Assembly: GCF_007988905.1 (NCBI RefSeq)
Contig: NZ_BJVA01000010.1
Span: 1 to 64,000 of the forward strand
Length of the DNA stretch: 64,000 nucleotides
Direction of reading: 5' to 3'
Origin: Gluconobacter kanchanaburiensis NBRC 103587
Lineage (GTDB): Bacteria; Pseudomonadota; Alphaproteobacteria; Acetobacterales; Acetobacteraceae
Part shown: piece after piece, positions 26,731-37,201 of the stretch
Layout: each line of letters opens with the position of its first letter
Position numbering within the stretch: the first letter of the stretch is position 1
Made by a program: the position numbers and the translations under genes
The notes under the pieces: model-generated
What the model saw: only the letters and a program-made list of their open reading frames with translations
Told to the model about the DNA's origin: nothing
The model's database searches: none

Positions 26731-28059
26731 GAATGCGGTGGCGCCGACAAAAGTCGCTATAACACCGATCGGAACGAGCCATGGGAAAGCTATGCCATGG
26801 CCGCCGATCTTTATGAACGAAACGCCTCCCAGAACGGCCACCGCAGTCAGAAAGCCCGTGATAGCTGCCTGCTCATCCCGCTGGTGTTCGATCATCGCCA
26901 GCAGGAAAACTCCCAGAGTCGCGCCATAGCTGTATGAGGCTATGGAAAGGCCGAAGACGACGGCCGATCCGCTGGGATGCGAAAAGAGCGCCGCAGTCGC
27001 AACCAGGAGCGTTGCCCAGATTGCTGTCAGACTTCTTAGAGACAGGGGGCCATGCGGAAGAAAATCTGCGCGCGTCGCGGCGGCCATAGCGTTCATGGCG
27101 CTTGAAAGTGACCCCATCGTCGCCGCCAGAATACCCGCCACCAGAAGGCCACTCAGAAGCGGTGGCAGCGTCAGAATGAACTGCGGGAACAGAGCGTCTG
27201 GTGACATCCTCCATCCCGGCATAACTTGGCGCAGGGCAATTCCCGTGATGGAAAGCAACGCGAACAGCGCAGCGACAACAAACACACTTCCAATCATCGC
27301 CACCCGCGCTCCGGCGAGGCTTTTTGCTGCCAGACAACGCTGAAGCATGAGCTGATCTGTACCGTGGGAGGCCAATGCGAGAATTCCTCCCCCCACAATG
27401 GCGCCTGCGACGGAAAAAGGATCCGTGAAAAATGGCAGTCCATGACTGAAGACAGGAGCGAGCGGGACTGTATGGAGTCCTCCCCGCGTCCATATGACGG
27501 CCAGACAGGCAGCACTGCCACCAAGATAGAGACACAGTTGCAAACTGTCCGACCACACAACTGCTTTCAGCCCGCCAGCAAGCGTATAGGCGGATGTCAG
27601 CACAACGATCAGGGCCAGCAGCACAAAATCGGGGACAGGATAGCCCAGACTGGCCAGCAACAGGGAGACCGGAAGCATCCCGGCATAAAGTCGTACGCCT
27701 TCAGCCACGAGACGGGTCAGCAGGAAAGTCCCGGACAGAAGCTTTTGCAGTCTGGAACCAAATCTCTGACCGATATACCGGTAAACCGATGGAGCACCAC
27801 GCTCATGCAGGGGGAGAAACCAGACCGCTACGGCCGTTCGTCCCAGCAGATAACCGATCGCGAGACCGAGAAAAACGTAACCTCGAAAGTAGGCAACGCC
27901 TGGAACGCTGACGATCGTCAATGTCGACGTTTCGGTGGCGACGAGAGACAGGCAGATCGCCCAGGGAGGCAGATCCTTTCTGGGCTGTCTGGCCAGCGTG
28001 ATCGAAATAACGGGCAGTAGACACAGATAAAAAAGAATAACAAGCAGACTGGCAGCCAT
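26698..28059 (-). CDS. Sodium:solute symporter family protein
   Basis: A 453-residue membrane protein with about 12 hydrophobic segments in the LeuT-type SSS pattern. It has an N-terminal SLVATETSTLTIVSVPGVAY stretch that resembles the sodium site of this family. The substrate cannot be assigned from sequence. It is convergent with hpnG, and lies about 65 bases upstream (in minus orientation, downstream) of rlmE, with a short GATGAC triplication in the gap. Confidence 0.85.
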   Translation of the reverse strand: MAASLLVILFYLCLLPVISITLARQPRKDLPPWAICLSLVATETSTLTIVSVPGVAYFRGYVFLGLAIGYLLGRTAVAVWFLPLHERGAPSVYRYIGQRFGSRLQKLLSGTFLLTRLVAEGVRLYAGMLPVSLLLASLGYPVPDFVLLALIVVLTSAYTLAGGLKAVVWSDSLQLCLYLGGSAACLAVIWTRGGLHTVPLAPVFSHGLPFFTDPFSVAGAIVGGGILALASHGTDQLMLQRCLAAKSLAGARVAMIGSVFVVAALFALLSITGIALRQVMPGWRMSPDALFPQFILTLPPLLSGLLVAGILAATMGSLSSAMNAMAAATRADFLPHGPLSLRSLTAIWATLLVATAALFSHPSGSAVVFGLSIASYSYGATLGVFLLAMIEHQRDEQAAITGFLTAVAVLGGVSFIKIGGHGIAFPWLVPIGVIATFVGATAFSGLRRIGLQK

Positions 28060-28124
28060 CGGGACCGGTTATTCTTCCGCAATACTCAGAACAGATGACG
28101 ATGACGATGACGCCGGATAACGCT

Positions 28125-28934
28125 TCAGGCGTTCCGGCGACTTTCAGCAAGGCGGTCCGGACGGAACCCTGTCGCTACGACGTAAAGTTCGCTGGATTCC
28201 TTGCGCGATGCAGGTGGTTTCACATGCTTAACGCTGGAGAACGCAATTTTCATCAGGTCGAGGATGTCTTTTTCAGACCCCCCCTGAAAAACCTTGGCAA
28301 TGAATCCGCCGCCTTCGGCCAGGACCTGGAACGCGAAATCCAGTGCACCTTCGGCCAGCCCCATGATACGCATATGGTCTGTTGCCGCGTGGCCTGTCGT
28401 GTTCGGCGCCATATCCGACATGACGAGGTCTGCCGGCCCACCCAGCATCTCTTTCAAACGATCCGGCATCTCCGGGTCGGTGAAATCGCCTTCAATGATT
28501 TCAGCGCCGGCAACAGGATCAACCGGAAGAAGATCCAGCCCCACGACGTGTTTCGCGCCACGCTTGACGGCAACCTGGGTCCAGCCCCCGGGAGCAGCAC
28601 CCAGATCGATGATCCGCGTTCCAGCTTCAATAAGCTTGAAGCGATCGTCGATCTCGATCAGCTTGAAAGCCGCACGGGAGCGCCAGCCCTGCTTGCGTGC
28701 AGCGGCAACGTAAGGATCATTGAGCTGGCGGTTGAGCCAGCGCTGCTGGGCCGTGGTACGTCCACGGGCCGTGCGGAGAGAGACCGTCTTGTTCCGTGCG
28801 GTACGGGACGTTGCGGAATCAAGCGTGGCATCATCAGCACCCGGATTGGACGCACTTTTCAGCGCCTTACCCGGGATACGCTTCGGTCCCGTGTCCTTGC
28901 TGCTGGAACCGGAGCGGGATCTGGGCGGCTTCAT
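28125..28934 (-). CDS. rlmE: 23S rRNA (uridine-2552 2'-O) methyltransferase
   Basis: RlmE (FtsJ/RrmJ) methylates U2552 in the ribosomal A-loop late in 50S assembly. The 269-residue protein has a basic, low-complexity N-terminal extension of about 60 residues ahead of the Rossmann-like methyltransferase domain. That domain has SRAAFKLIEID, the SAM-binding IIDLGAAPGGWTQVA, LVMSDMAPNTTGH and FIAKVFQGG. The Lys-Asp-Lys-Glu catalytic set is present. The start overlaps the Ppx/GppA stop by 4 bases. Confidence 0.93.
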   Translation of the reverse strand: MKPPRSRSGSSSKDTGPKRIPGKALKSASNPGADDATLDSATSRTARNKTVSLRTARGRTTAQQRWLNRQLNDPYVAAARKQGWRSRAAFKLIEIDDRFKLIEAGTRIIDLGAAPGGWTQVAVKRGAKHVVGLDLLPVDPVAGAEIIEGDFTDPEMPDRLKEMLGGPADLVMSDMAPNTTGHAATDHMRIMGLAEGALDFAFQVLAEGGGFIAKVFQGGSEKDILDLMKIAFSSVKHVKPPASRKESSELYVVATGFRPDRLAESRRNA

Positions 28935-30052
28935 ATCGTGGCATAAGTCCCGTACGGGCCCCGTGATCGGGGCGTGGAATGGCGGCTGGTCGCATGACGC
29001 CCCTTGAGGGAACGTTGACCATGATCGCGGGCCATACGCAGCAACATCCCATCACGCAACCCCCGATCCGCGATCGTTACGTTCTCGACGGGCCACAGAC
29101 GGTGAATGGCCTCGAATATGGCGCAGCCTGCCAGAACGAACCTGCTGCGTTCCGCCCCGACACAGGGATGATCGGACAACTGGTCACGATCAAGGCCCCG
29201 CAGACTGCCGATTGCATCGATCATACTCGGCCCCGGAAGCGTAAGACCATCAATCACGGACCTGTTATACCGGGGCAGGGACAAGGCCACGCCCGCAAGA
29301 GTGGTCACGGTTCCTGACGTCCCGATCAGACGTGTTTTGCCAAGTGTCACTTCCCGCCGGATGCGGTGCACATTCTCAAAACCCGTCAGATAATCCTGAA
29401 CATGACGGAGCATGACTTCATAGGATGCACCGTGTCCTTCTCCGAACATCTCCTGAAGCGTGATCACACCAACCGGAATGCTGGTTGTCCCGATAAGAGT
29501 CTGGGTCTGACGCTCAGGATCAATCCGAACCCACGCAACTTCCGTGGAGCCGCCGCCAATATCAAAAAGAACCCCACGATCGGCGCTGATCGTGCGTTGC
29601 TCCGTCTGACGGAAGAGAGGCGAGCAGCTTTCCAGGGCTAGTTCCGCTTCTTCGCGTGCTGTGATGATGTCGATTGCAAGCCCGGTCTCGTGCTGGACGC
29701 GGGCCAGAAATTCGCGTCCGTTCGCAGCCTGTCGGCAGGCTTCGGTCGCAACGGCACGCACATGAACAAGTGGCCATTGCTTCATACGCTCAGCACAAAT
29801 TCGAAGGGCATCGAGCGCACGCTTCATCGATTCTTCTGCAAGGCGTCCACTGGCGCGAAGTCCTTCGCCAAGACGAACGGAACGGTTGAAGCTGTCGACA
29901 ACCCTGAATCCGTTGGGTGTGCCCGCTGCAATCATGAGGCGGCAGTTGTTGGTACCGAGGTCGATGGCACCAAAGAACGGACCTGTACGTCGGGCAGACG
30001 CATGAACAGGCACAGGGCCCGACAGGTTTTGATCCGTTCCATACCTCATCAT
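28931..30052 (-). CDS. Ppx/GppA family phosphatase
   Basis: An actin-fold exopolyphosphatase / guanosine pentaphosphatase of about 373 residues. It has the phosphate-1 loop GAIDLGTNNCRLMIA near residue 28, a phosphate-2 segment in LFDIGGGSTEVAWV, and GTSGTVTTLAGV. It may hydrolyse polyphosphate or pppGpp in the stringent response; the two activities cannot be separated here. ATG 30052 or ATG 30049 are both possible, with GGGAG about 10 bases upstream. The C-terminal domain of the longer Ppx type is absent. Confidence 0.9.
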   Translation of the reverse strand: MMRYGTDQNLSGPVPVHASARRTGPFFGAIDLGTNNCRLMIAAGTPNGFRVVDSFNRSVRLGEGLRASGRLAEESMKRALDALRICAERMKQWPLVHVRAVATEACRQAANGREFLARVQHETGLAIDIITAREEAELALESCSPLFRQTEQRTISADRGVLFDIGGGSTEVAWVRIDPERQTQTLIGTTSIPVGVITLQEMFGEGHGASYEVMLRHVQDYLTGFENVHRIRREVTLGKTRLIGTSGTVTTLAGVALSLPRYNRSVIDGLTLPGPSMIDAIGSLRGLDRDQLSDHPCVGAERSRFVLAGCAIFEAIHRLWPVENVTIADRGLRDGMLLRMARDHGQRSLKGRHATSRHSTPRSRGPYGTYATI

Positions 30053-30184
30053 GTGTTTCGGCTCCCGCTTGCCCGTGACCTGAACTGCTGGTGATCTGGG
30101 ACCTTGGAAAGGCAGCATGGGGCGGGGTGCACCCTAGTCGCAAGAAAAATATCAGTTTTTTCCAAAAAAATGTCTCAACCCCTC

Positions 30185-30213
30185 TTGCGCCCCAGGGGAG
30201 CGGTTGATAAACA
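30185..30213 (+). promoter_or_regulatory. Possible promoter of tRNA-Gln
   Basis: TTGCGC (30185-30190) and TAAACA (30208-30213) are spaced by 17 bases and end 13 bases before the tRNA. The -10 match is weak. Confidence 0.3.
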
Positions 30214-30226
30214 CCCTCTCACCGCT

Positions 30227-30300
30227 TGGGAGATAGTTTAGCGGTAGAACTACCGGCTCTGACCCGGTCAGCCCTGGTTCGAATCCAGGTCTCCCAGCCA
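30227..30300 (+). tRNA. tRNA-Gln (anticodon CTG), CCA encoded
   Basis: The acceptor arm TGGGAGA pairs with TCTCCCA. The anticodon stem ACCGG/CCGGT encloses the loop CTCTGAC with anticodon CTG, and the T arm has GGTTCGAATCC. Discriminator G and CCA are encoded (30297-30300). It decodes CAG. guaB follows 151 bases downstream. Confidence 0.95.
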
Positions 30301-30430
30301 AAAATTCTCAGAAAATACCGCAAAAAAGAGACTTCCCTTCAGGGGGAAAAGTGCTCTATGAGGACCCGCCAACGGCCGGTCGGCCTTCTGGCCTCCGGTT
30401 CACACACATCGCGTCTTTTACGACGCATGA

Positions 30431-31942
<1,512 letters not shown>

Positions 31943-31958
31943 ACCTCCCTGCATCAAA

Positions 31959-31977
31959 GCCTCTCGCATTGAGAGGC
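31959..31977 (+). terminator. Weak hairpin after guaB
   Basis: GCCTCTC (31959-31965) pairs with GAGAGGC (31971-31977) over GCATT. There is no T-run, and the next gene starts 21 bases later, so it is at most a partial attenuator. Confidence 0.3.
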
Positions 31978-31998
31978 CAAACGGGCTACGGGGGCGCT

Positions 31999-33375
31999 AT
32001 GACCCCCGCAGCCCGTCTTTCAGGCGCCATCGATCTGCTCTGTGCGATCCAGAATGCGCCCCGCCGTCCAGCCGACGCCACAGCCAATGCTTTCTTCCGT
32101 GAACGCCGTTACATCGGCGGGGGAGACCGGCGCGCCATCTCCACGATCGTCTGGGACGTGCTGCGAGGCTGGAAGAGACTGCAATGGCACCTCAAGGATA
32201 TTTCCGGCGATATTTCACCGCGTCTGCTTTGCTCGGCCTCCCTGCTGCTTAGCGGAGAGACGATGGACAATGTGCGCAGGCTTTTTTCCGGGGAACGTTA
32301 CGCTCAGAAGCCCCTAACCTCGCGTGAAGACATGGCTCTTAAAGGTCTGGAAGGAAAAGAACTTTCGACCCAGAAGCAGTCGTTGTCCGTCCGGCTGGAA
32401 TACCCTGACTGGCTTGAGGGCGCCCTACGTGAGACATTCGGAAACCGCCTGCCGGATGAGATGGAGGCCATGCTTGGAACTCCAACGCTCGACCTGAGAG
32501 TCAATCTGCTGAAGGGCAGCCGGGAGACGGCCATTCGCGAGCTGCGGCGCGAATCGCTTCAGGCCGAGGAAACAAAACTTTCTCCCTGGGGCTTGAGACT
32601 TGACGGACGTCAGCCGGTCACGGCGACGCAGGCGTTCAGGGACGGTCTGGTCGAAATTCAGGATGAAGGCAGTCAGCTAGTCGTTGCGGCCGCAGATGCG
32701 CGCGGTGAACACAGGGTTCTGGATTACTGTGCAGGAGCCGGGGGCAAAACGCTGGCGCTCGCGATGACCATGGAAAACCGTGGACATATCGTCGCCTGTG
32801 ACGTGCATGAGAAGCGGCTGGATGGCGCCGTCAAACGGCTGCGTCGGGCAGGAGTGCATAATGTCGAGCGTCACCTGTTGGTTTCGGGAGACAAATGGGC
32901 CAAGCGTCGGGCCGGAAGCTTCGACCGGGTTCTGGTCGATGCGCCTTGTTCCGGGACTGGAACCTGGCGCCGCAACCCTGATGCACGGCTTCGCCTCACG
33001 CCGGAGGACATTCAGGAACTTGTCATCAAACAGGCGCAGATCCTTGATCGTGCGGCATCTTTAGTCAAACCCGGTGGCCGTATGATTTATGCGACCTGCT
33101 CACTGCTGGCGTGTGAAAACGGACAGCAGATCGATGCCTTTCTCAAGCGCCGGACCGATTTCGTGCGTGTATCGAAAGAACAGACGTCCGAACTGCTTCC
33201 CAGCGAGTTGCGGAGCAAAGCTCAGTTCTCCCTGACGCCTCTACGGGATGGAACTGATGGTTTCTTTGCCTGCGTGCTTGAGCGTGTCGTGACAGAAGGA
33301 CAAGTGGCGCTGAAGATGGACAGTTCCGCAGGAGTGCCAGCTACATCCTCTCCGGACGAAGATCTTTCCACATGA
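31999..33375 (+). CDS. RsmB/NOP family rRNA cytosine methyltransferase
   Basis: A 458-residue SAM-dependent RNA (cytosine-5) methyltransferase. The N-terminus is a NusB-like RNA-binding part. The catalytic domain has DYCAGAGGKTLALA (SAM loop), DAPCSGTGTWRRNPD (motif IV with PCxGxG) and IYATCSLLACENGQQ (motif VI, with the nucleophile Cys in TCS). Family members methylate C967 or C1407 of 16S rRNA; the exact site is not clear. ATG 31999 is used. The 3' end overlaps the convergent GNAT gene by 35 bases. Confidence 0.9.
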   Translation: MTPAARLSGAIDLLCAIQNAPRRPADATANAFFRERRYIGGGDRRAISTIVWDVLRGWKRLQWHLKDISGDISPRLLCSASLLLSGETMDNVRRLFSGERYAQKPLTSREDMALKGLEGKELSTQKQSLSVRLEYPDWLEGALRETFGNRLPDEMEAMLGTPTLDLRVNLLKGSRETAIRELRRESLQAEETKLSPWGLRLDGRQPVTATQAFRDGLVEIQDEGSQLVVAAADARGEHRVLDYCAGAGGKTLALAMTMENRGHIVACDVHEKRLDGAVKRLRRAGVHNVERHLLVSGDKWAKRRAGSFDRVLVDAPCSGTGTWRRNPDARLRLTPEDIQELVIKQAQILDRAASLVKPGGRMIYATCSLLACENGQQIDAFLKRRTDFVRVSKEQTSELLPSELRSKAQFSLTPLRDGTDGFFACVLERVVTEGQVALKMDSSAGVPATSSPDEDLST

Positions 33376-33865
33376 TCAGCGCATCCACATAACCCTCGGA
33401 GGGGTGATCGAATGCTCCGGGAAGCGTTCCGATCACCCTGAAGCCAAGTGACTGCCACAACGCAATGGCGCGCAGATTGGTACTGACGACAAAATTGAAC
33501 TGCATCGCGTGAAAACCCAGTGTCCGGGCTTCTGCAAGAGCATGTTCTCCCATCAGTCGCCCCACACCGTAGCCTGAACGCGCTACGAATCCGGCGTTGG
33601 CAATGTGGCCACCACCGCCTTTCTGATTTGCCTGCAGATAGAATGTCCCGACAATTTCATGGTCGGATGTCTGCGCGACATAGACCTGGTGCTCGACATC
33701 CATCCAGTAGGCAAGCGCCTGTCTGCGACCCCAGTGGCGGGGCAGGGCGTAGGTTTCCGCTTTCCTCAGAACAGGCGACAGAAGGCGCCAGATGCCCTCC
33801 CGATCAAGCGACTGGGCGGGACGGATAAGGATATCTGTCTCGCAAATCCGGGGTGGGACGTTCAT
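33341..33865 (-). CDS. GNAT family N-acetyltransferase
   Basis: A 174-residue acyl-CoA transferase. The GNAT fold shows a VGTFYLQANQ strand, the acetyl-CoA pyrophosphate loop around ARSGYGVGRLMGEHAL (R/Q-x-x-G-x-G/A type), and the C-terminal NLRAIALWQSLGFRVIGTLPGAF motif. The substrate is unknown; relatives acetylate amino acids, peptides or antibiotics. It is convergent with, and overlaps, the rRNA methyltransferase gene. Confidence 0.85.
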   Translation of the reverse strand: MNVPPRICETDILIRPAQSLDREGIWRLLSPVLRKAETYALPRHWGRRQALAYWMDVEHQVYVAQTSDHEIVGTFYLQANQKGGGGHIANAGFVARSGYGVGRLMGEHALAEARTLGFHAMQFNFVVSTNLRAIALWQSLGFRVIGTLPGAFDHPSEGYVDALIMWKDLRPERM

Positions 33866-33957
33866 ACGGCACTGATCTTGAGCATTCTATGTCCCTGTCC
33901 TGATCTGGGATAAGGTGCCACGTCCAACCCCTGACACGGAGCGTGTGCCAGATCCCC

Positions 33958-35757
33958 ATGCAATATGACATTCTCATCGGCATCGCGTCCACATTCGGCG
34001 CGGGAATGGTGGCCCAGTGGGTCGCCTGGCGTTTCCGGTTACCCGCCATTGTTCTGCTTTTTTCGCTTGGCCTCATTTTCGGTCCAGGGTTAGGCATTCT
34101 TCACCCTTCCGAGACGATGGGATGGATGTTTCGGCCACTCGTGTCGCTTCTGGTGGCTCTCGTGGTTTTCGAGGGCGGCATGGCGCTCGATTTCCGCCAG
34201 TTGCGGGAGGCTGGGGAGGGGGTCGCGCGGCTGACGATGCTGGCGCTTCCGATCAACTGGGCCCTTGGCTCCCTAGCTGCACGGTATGTTGCCCATCTTG
34301 AATGGGGCACGTCCATGCTGTTCGGTGCAATCGTCGTAGTGACGGGACCAACGGTGGTGCTGCCGCTTCTGCGAAGTGCGAAACTTCAACCCCGCGTGGC
34401 CGCTTTTCTGCGATGGGAGGCCATCGTAAACGATCCGCTCGGAGCCATTCTGGCGGCAGTCATACTCCAGTTGATGATGTTGCATGTCGACACCCATGCG
34501 GACGTTTTCTTTACACACACACTTCCTGATCTGCTGGGGGCGATAGCCCTGTCGCTTTCCGTAGGAATTCTACCCGCCTACCTCGTCCGGTATCTTTTCA
34601 CACGTGATCTGATGCCCGAGATTCTCAAGACCCCGATGCTGATTTCGATGGCACTGGTCATCTTTTCCCTGTGCAATCTTGAAATGGGCGGAGCAGGACT
34701 GACCGCAGTCACGATTTTCGGCATGGCGCTTGCCAACCTCCACATTCCCGGTGTTACCGAATTGCGCCGGATGAAGGAGTCTCTCGTTGTTCTGGTCGTG
34801 TCAGTGCTGTTCATCATGCTGACCGCCGACCTTCAGCGCGCTGTGCTGGAACGGCTCTCCATCCCTATTCTGGCCCTGACGCTTGTTGTTCTGTTCGTCG
34901 TGCGTCCGCTCGGCATTTTTCTGTCAACACTCGGCACAAGTATGCCCTGGAAAGAAAAACTGTTTGTCGGCTGGATCGCACCAAGGGGCATTGTCGCCGC
35001 GGCTGTGGCCGGTGAGGCGGGGATCAGTTTGCGCGAAGCGGGATATCAGTCCGCCGATCTGATCATGCCGGCGGTGTTCGCGGTTATTGCCGTGACCATG
35101 ATTCTGCATGGATTTTCTCTTGGACCAATCGCACGGACATTGAAACTGACGCTCTCCAATGAGCCGGCAATTGCAATTCTAGGCGCCAGTGTCTGGTCGA
35201 TCAATTTTGCAGCATGTCTGAGACGGATCGGCGTCCCCGTACTTCTGGTGGACAACCGATCCAGCGCGCTGATACCCGCGACGAGACAGGATATTCCCGT
35301 CATGCGTGCGGAGCTTCTGTCTCAGCATGGCCAGGAATCCCTTGAGGAACGTCCTGCCGATTATCTGATCGCAACAACGGGCGACGGAATTTACAATGGT
35401 ATGGTGTGCGGGCATCTCGCACCCACCATGGGCAGACAGCGCGTCTATCAGATCAGTCCGGGTGTCGCGCGCCTCGATTTCTATCATGGCCTGTCACGGG
35501 ACGCGCGAGGCAAGGTCCTTGGAGAGCCTGCCTGGAACTATACCCTGTTCGATACACTCTTCGAACAGGGATGGCGCTTTGAGGCGATGGAGGCGACGGA
35601 AGACACTGCGTCTTCTTTCGGATTGGATGAGAACAGACTCGATATTCTCGTCGTGCGCAGAGACAGAGCCATTCTCATCCGTTCTGCCGAAGACAATGAC
35701 AAGGCCGTGGCACAGCCTGGCGATTTTATGGTCTGCATGGTGCCGCCTGCAGAGTAG
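33958..35757 (+). CDS. Cation:proton antiporter with C-terminal RCK-like domain
   Basis: A 599-residue membrane protein. Residues 1-390 form about 12 transmembrane helices of the CPA (Na+/H+ or K+/H+ exchanger) fold. The NDPLGAILAA stretch carries the paired Asn-Asp of the ion site, and IAPRGIVAAAVAGEAG is typical of NhaP-like exchangers. The C-terminal part is a Rossmann-like TrkA-N domain starting IAILGASVWSINFAACL, with a degenerate glycine loop. ATG 33958 is chosen; a GTG at 33943 would add five residues. It probably exports cations during acid or salt stress. Confidence 0.87.
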   Translation: MQYDILIGIASTFGAGMVAQWVAWRFRLPAIVLLFSLGLIFGPGLGILHPSETMGWMFRPLVSLLVALVVFEGGMALDFRQLREAGEGVARLTMLALPINWALGSLAARYVAHLEWGTSMLFGAIVVVTGPTVVLPLLRSAKLQPRVAAFLRWEAIVNDPLGAILAAVILQLMMLHVDTHADVFFTHTLPDLLGAIALSLSVGILPAYLVRYLFTRDLMPEILKTPMLISMALVIFSLCNLEMGGAGLTAVTIFGMALANLHIPGVTELRRMKESLVVLVVSVLFIMLTADLQRAVLERLSIPILALTLVVLFVVRPLGIFLSTLGTSMPWKEKLFVGWIAPRGIVAAAVAGEAGISLREAGYQSADLIMPAVFAVIAVTMILHGFSLGPIARTLKLTLSNEPAIAILGASVWSINFAACLRRIGVPVLLVDNRSSALIPATRQDIPVMRAELLSQHGQESLEERPADYLIATTGDGIYNGMVCGHLAPTMGRQRVYQISPGVARLDFYHGLSRDARGKVLGEPAWNYTLFDTLFEQGWRFEAMEATEDTASSFGLDENRLDILVVRRDRAILIRSAEDNDKAVAQPGDFMVCMVPPAE

Positions 35758-35769
35758 GCGGAGCAGGGT

Positions 35770-36282
35770 TTATCCCGGTTCCCCCACAGTAATATGAGAG
35801 AGGCCCTGGGCGAGGAATGCTCTCAGGTCCTTTTCTTCAAGAGCGATGCAGCCTTCCGTATAACCACTGTAGGGTGGAAGATGGAGGAAAATCGCGGATC
35901 CCCGTCCGGGAACCGCGGGGGCGTCATTCCACCCCAGAACGACGCACAGATCGTAAACGTGATCGTCGCGCCAGAGAGTTTCATATGAACCCGGGTGTGG
36001 CAGAGTAACCGCGCGATTATAATCCGGATGCCGCGGATCGTCGCACCAGCCATCATTGGGAGCGATAGGTTCGATAGGCAATTCTGCCGCAGAAACCGGC
36101 CGAGATGTTCGATCGGCCCTGTAGAGGATACGCCGCAGGAAAAGATTGCCTGTCGGCGTACAGAGGTCTCCCTCCTTTTTGTCAAGAGACAGTCCTCTTT
36201 TTCCAATCAAAGCCGGAACGATTTTCCCCTGGAAGTGAAGGAAAGAGCTGCCTCCAGAGGTTTTCAAAATAGCTTTAGCCAT
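35770..36282 (-). CDS. YkuD-type L,D-transpeptidase without signal peptide
   Basis: A 170-residue protein that is almost entirely a YkuD (L,D-transpeptidase) domain. The catalytic motif is intact: HLPPYSGYTEGCIALEEKDL contains the His and the nucleophile Cys in the SxGCI-like context. Such enzymes cross-link peptidoglycan stems or attach proteins. No signal peptide or membrane helix is seen, even if the frame is extended to 36378, which is unusual for a periplasmic enzyme. ATG 36282 has AGGA 5 bases upstream. Acetic acid bacteria are known for a YkuD enzyme making 1,3-cross-links; whether this is that enzyme is not settled here. Confidence 0.85.
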   Translation of the reverse strand: MAKAILKTSGGSSFLHFQGKIVPALIGKRGLSLDKKEGDLCTPTGNLFLRRILYRADRTSRPVSAAELPIEPIAPNDGWCDDPRHPDYNRAVTLPHPGSYETLWRDDHVYDLCVVLGWNDAPAVPGRGSAIFLHLPPYSGYTEGCIALEEKDLRAFLAQGLSHITVGEPG

Positions 36283-36443
36283 AATCCTGTTTCCTTTCCC
36301 GGCTGTCCTTGCCATAGTCCTGCAGGTGAACGCCCTGTTCTTTCCCCGTCTCTGGACCGGAAAAGCGCGGACGTCCAAGTTACGAACGCTGCTTTCTGCG
36401 GATGTGACTTATTTTTCTTCGTGACAGAACGAGACAGGTTACT

Positions 36444-37178
36444 ATGGCAGGTCCTCGCCCCATCCTGATTGTAGACGACGACGATACGCTACGTCGTCTG
36501 CTGGTTGAACAGCTTCAGCACGGCGGTGAACTGGAGGCTGTCGAAGCAACCTCCGTCGCCACGGCTCGCGAACTTCTCGCGAAGCCCGGGGCCAGATACG
36601 ACGCCATGCTGCTGGACATTACGCTTCCTGACGGTGACGGACGCGACTTCTGCACCGAACTGCGACGTGAAGGTGTTCGCATGCCCATCATCATCCTGAC
36701 AGGATCTGATGACGAGCATGATGTGGTTCGTGGCCTCGATGCGGGCGCAAATGACTATGTCGCAAAGCCGTTTCGTATAGGCGAGCTTCTGGCACGTCTG
36801 CGTGCCCAGCTCCGTATTTTCGAGAACAGCGAAGATGCGGTATTCGAGATCGGACCCTATGCTTTCCGCCCATCCGCCAAGCTTCTGGTCGAGACGGCCC
36901 GGAATCGACGGATTCGTCTGACGGAAAAAGAAGCGGCAATTCTCAAGTATCTTTACCGTGCAGGTCAGAGGCCGGTCGCGCGTCAGGTTCTTCTGAATGA
37001 AGTCTGGGGTTACAATGCTGCCGTAACCACACACACACTTGAGACGCATATCTATCGCCTGCGCCAGAAGATCGAGCCGGATCCGGCTCGCACCTCCCTT
37101 CTGATTACGGAAGGGGGCGGATATCGCCTCGACCCGGAAGGTCGCGGTGTCATTGGATCCGACAGTCTGTCTGCCTGA
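36444..37178 (+). CDS. OmpR-family response regulator
   Basis: A two-component response regulator of 244 residues. The receiver domain (1-125) has the acidic cluster DDDD at 11-14, the phospho-acceptor Asp58 in LLDITLPDGDG, Thr/Ser of ILTGSDD, and Lys108 in VAKPF. A winged-helix DNA-binding domain follows (about 135-235), ending ETHIYRLRQKIEPD and GGGYRLDPEG. No histidine kinase is adjacent, so it is an orphan. It sits between the YkuD gene and xthA. Confidence 0.92.
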   Translation: MAGPRPILIVDDDDTLRRLLVEQLQHGGELEAVEATSVATARELLAKPGARYDAMLLDITLPDGDGRDFCTELRREGVRMPIIILTGSDDEHDVVRGLDAGANDYVAKPFRIGELLARLRAQLRIFENSEDAVFEIGPYAFRPSAKLLVETARNRRIRLTEKEAAILKYLYRAGQRPVARQVLLNEVWGYNAAVTTHTLETHIYRLRQKIEPDPARTSLLITEGGGYRLDPEGRGVIGSDSLSA

Positions 37179-37201
37179 AAGCAGCCAGACTGTGTGACCG
37201 G

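Noticed and set aside
28094-28112. GATGAC repeated three times between the symporter and rlmE genes
   Set aside because: Too short and simple to be more than a chance microrepeat; no dyad or flanking conservation can be seen.
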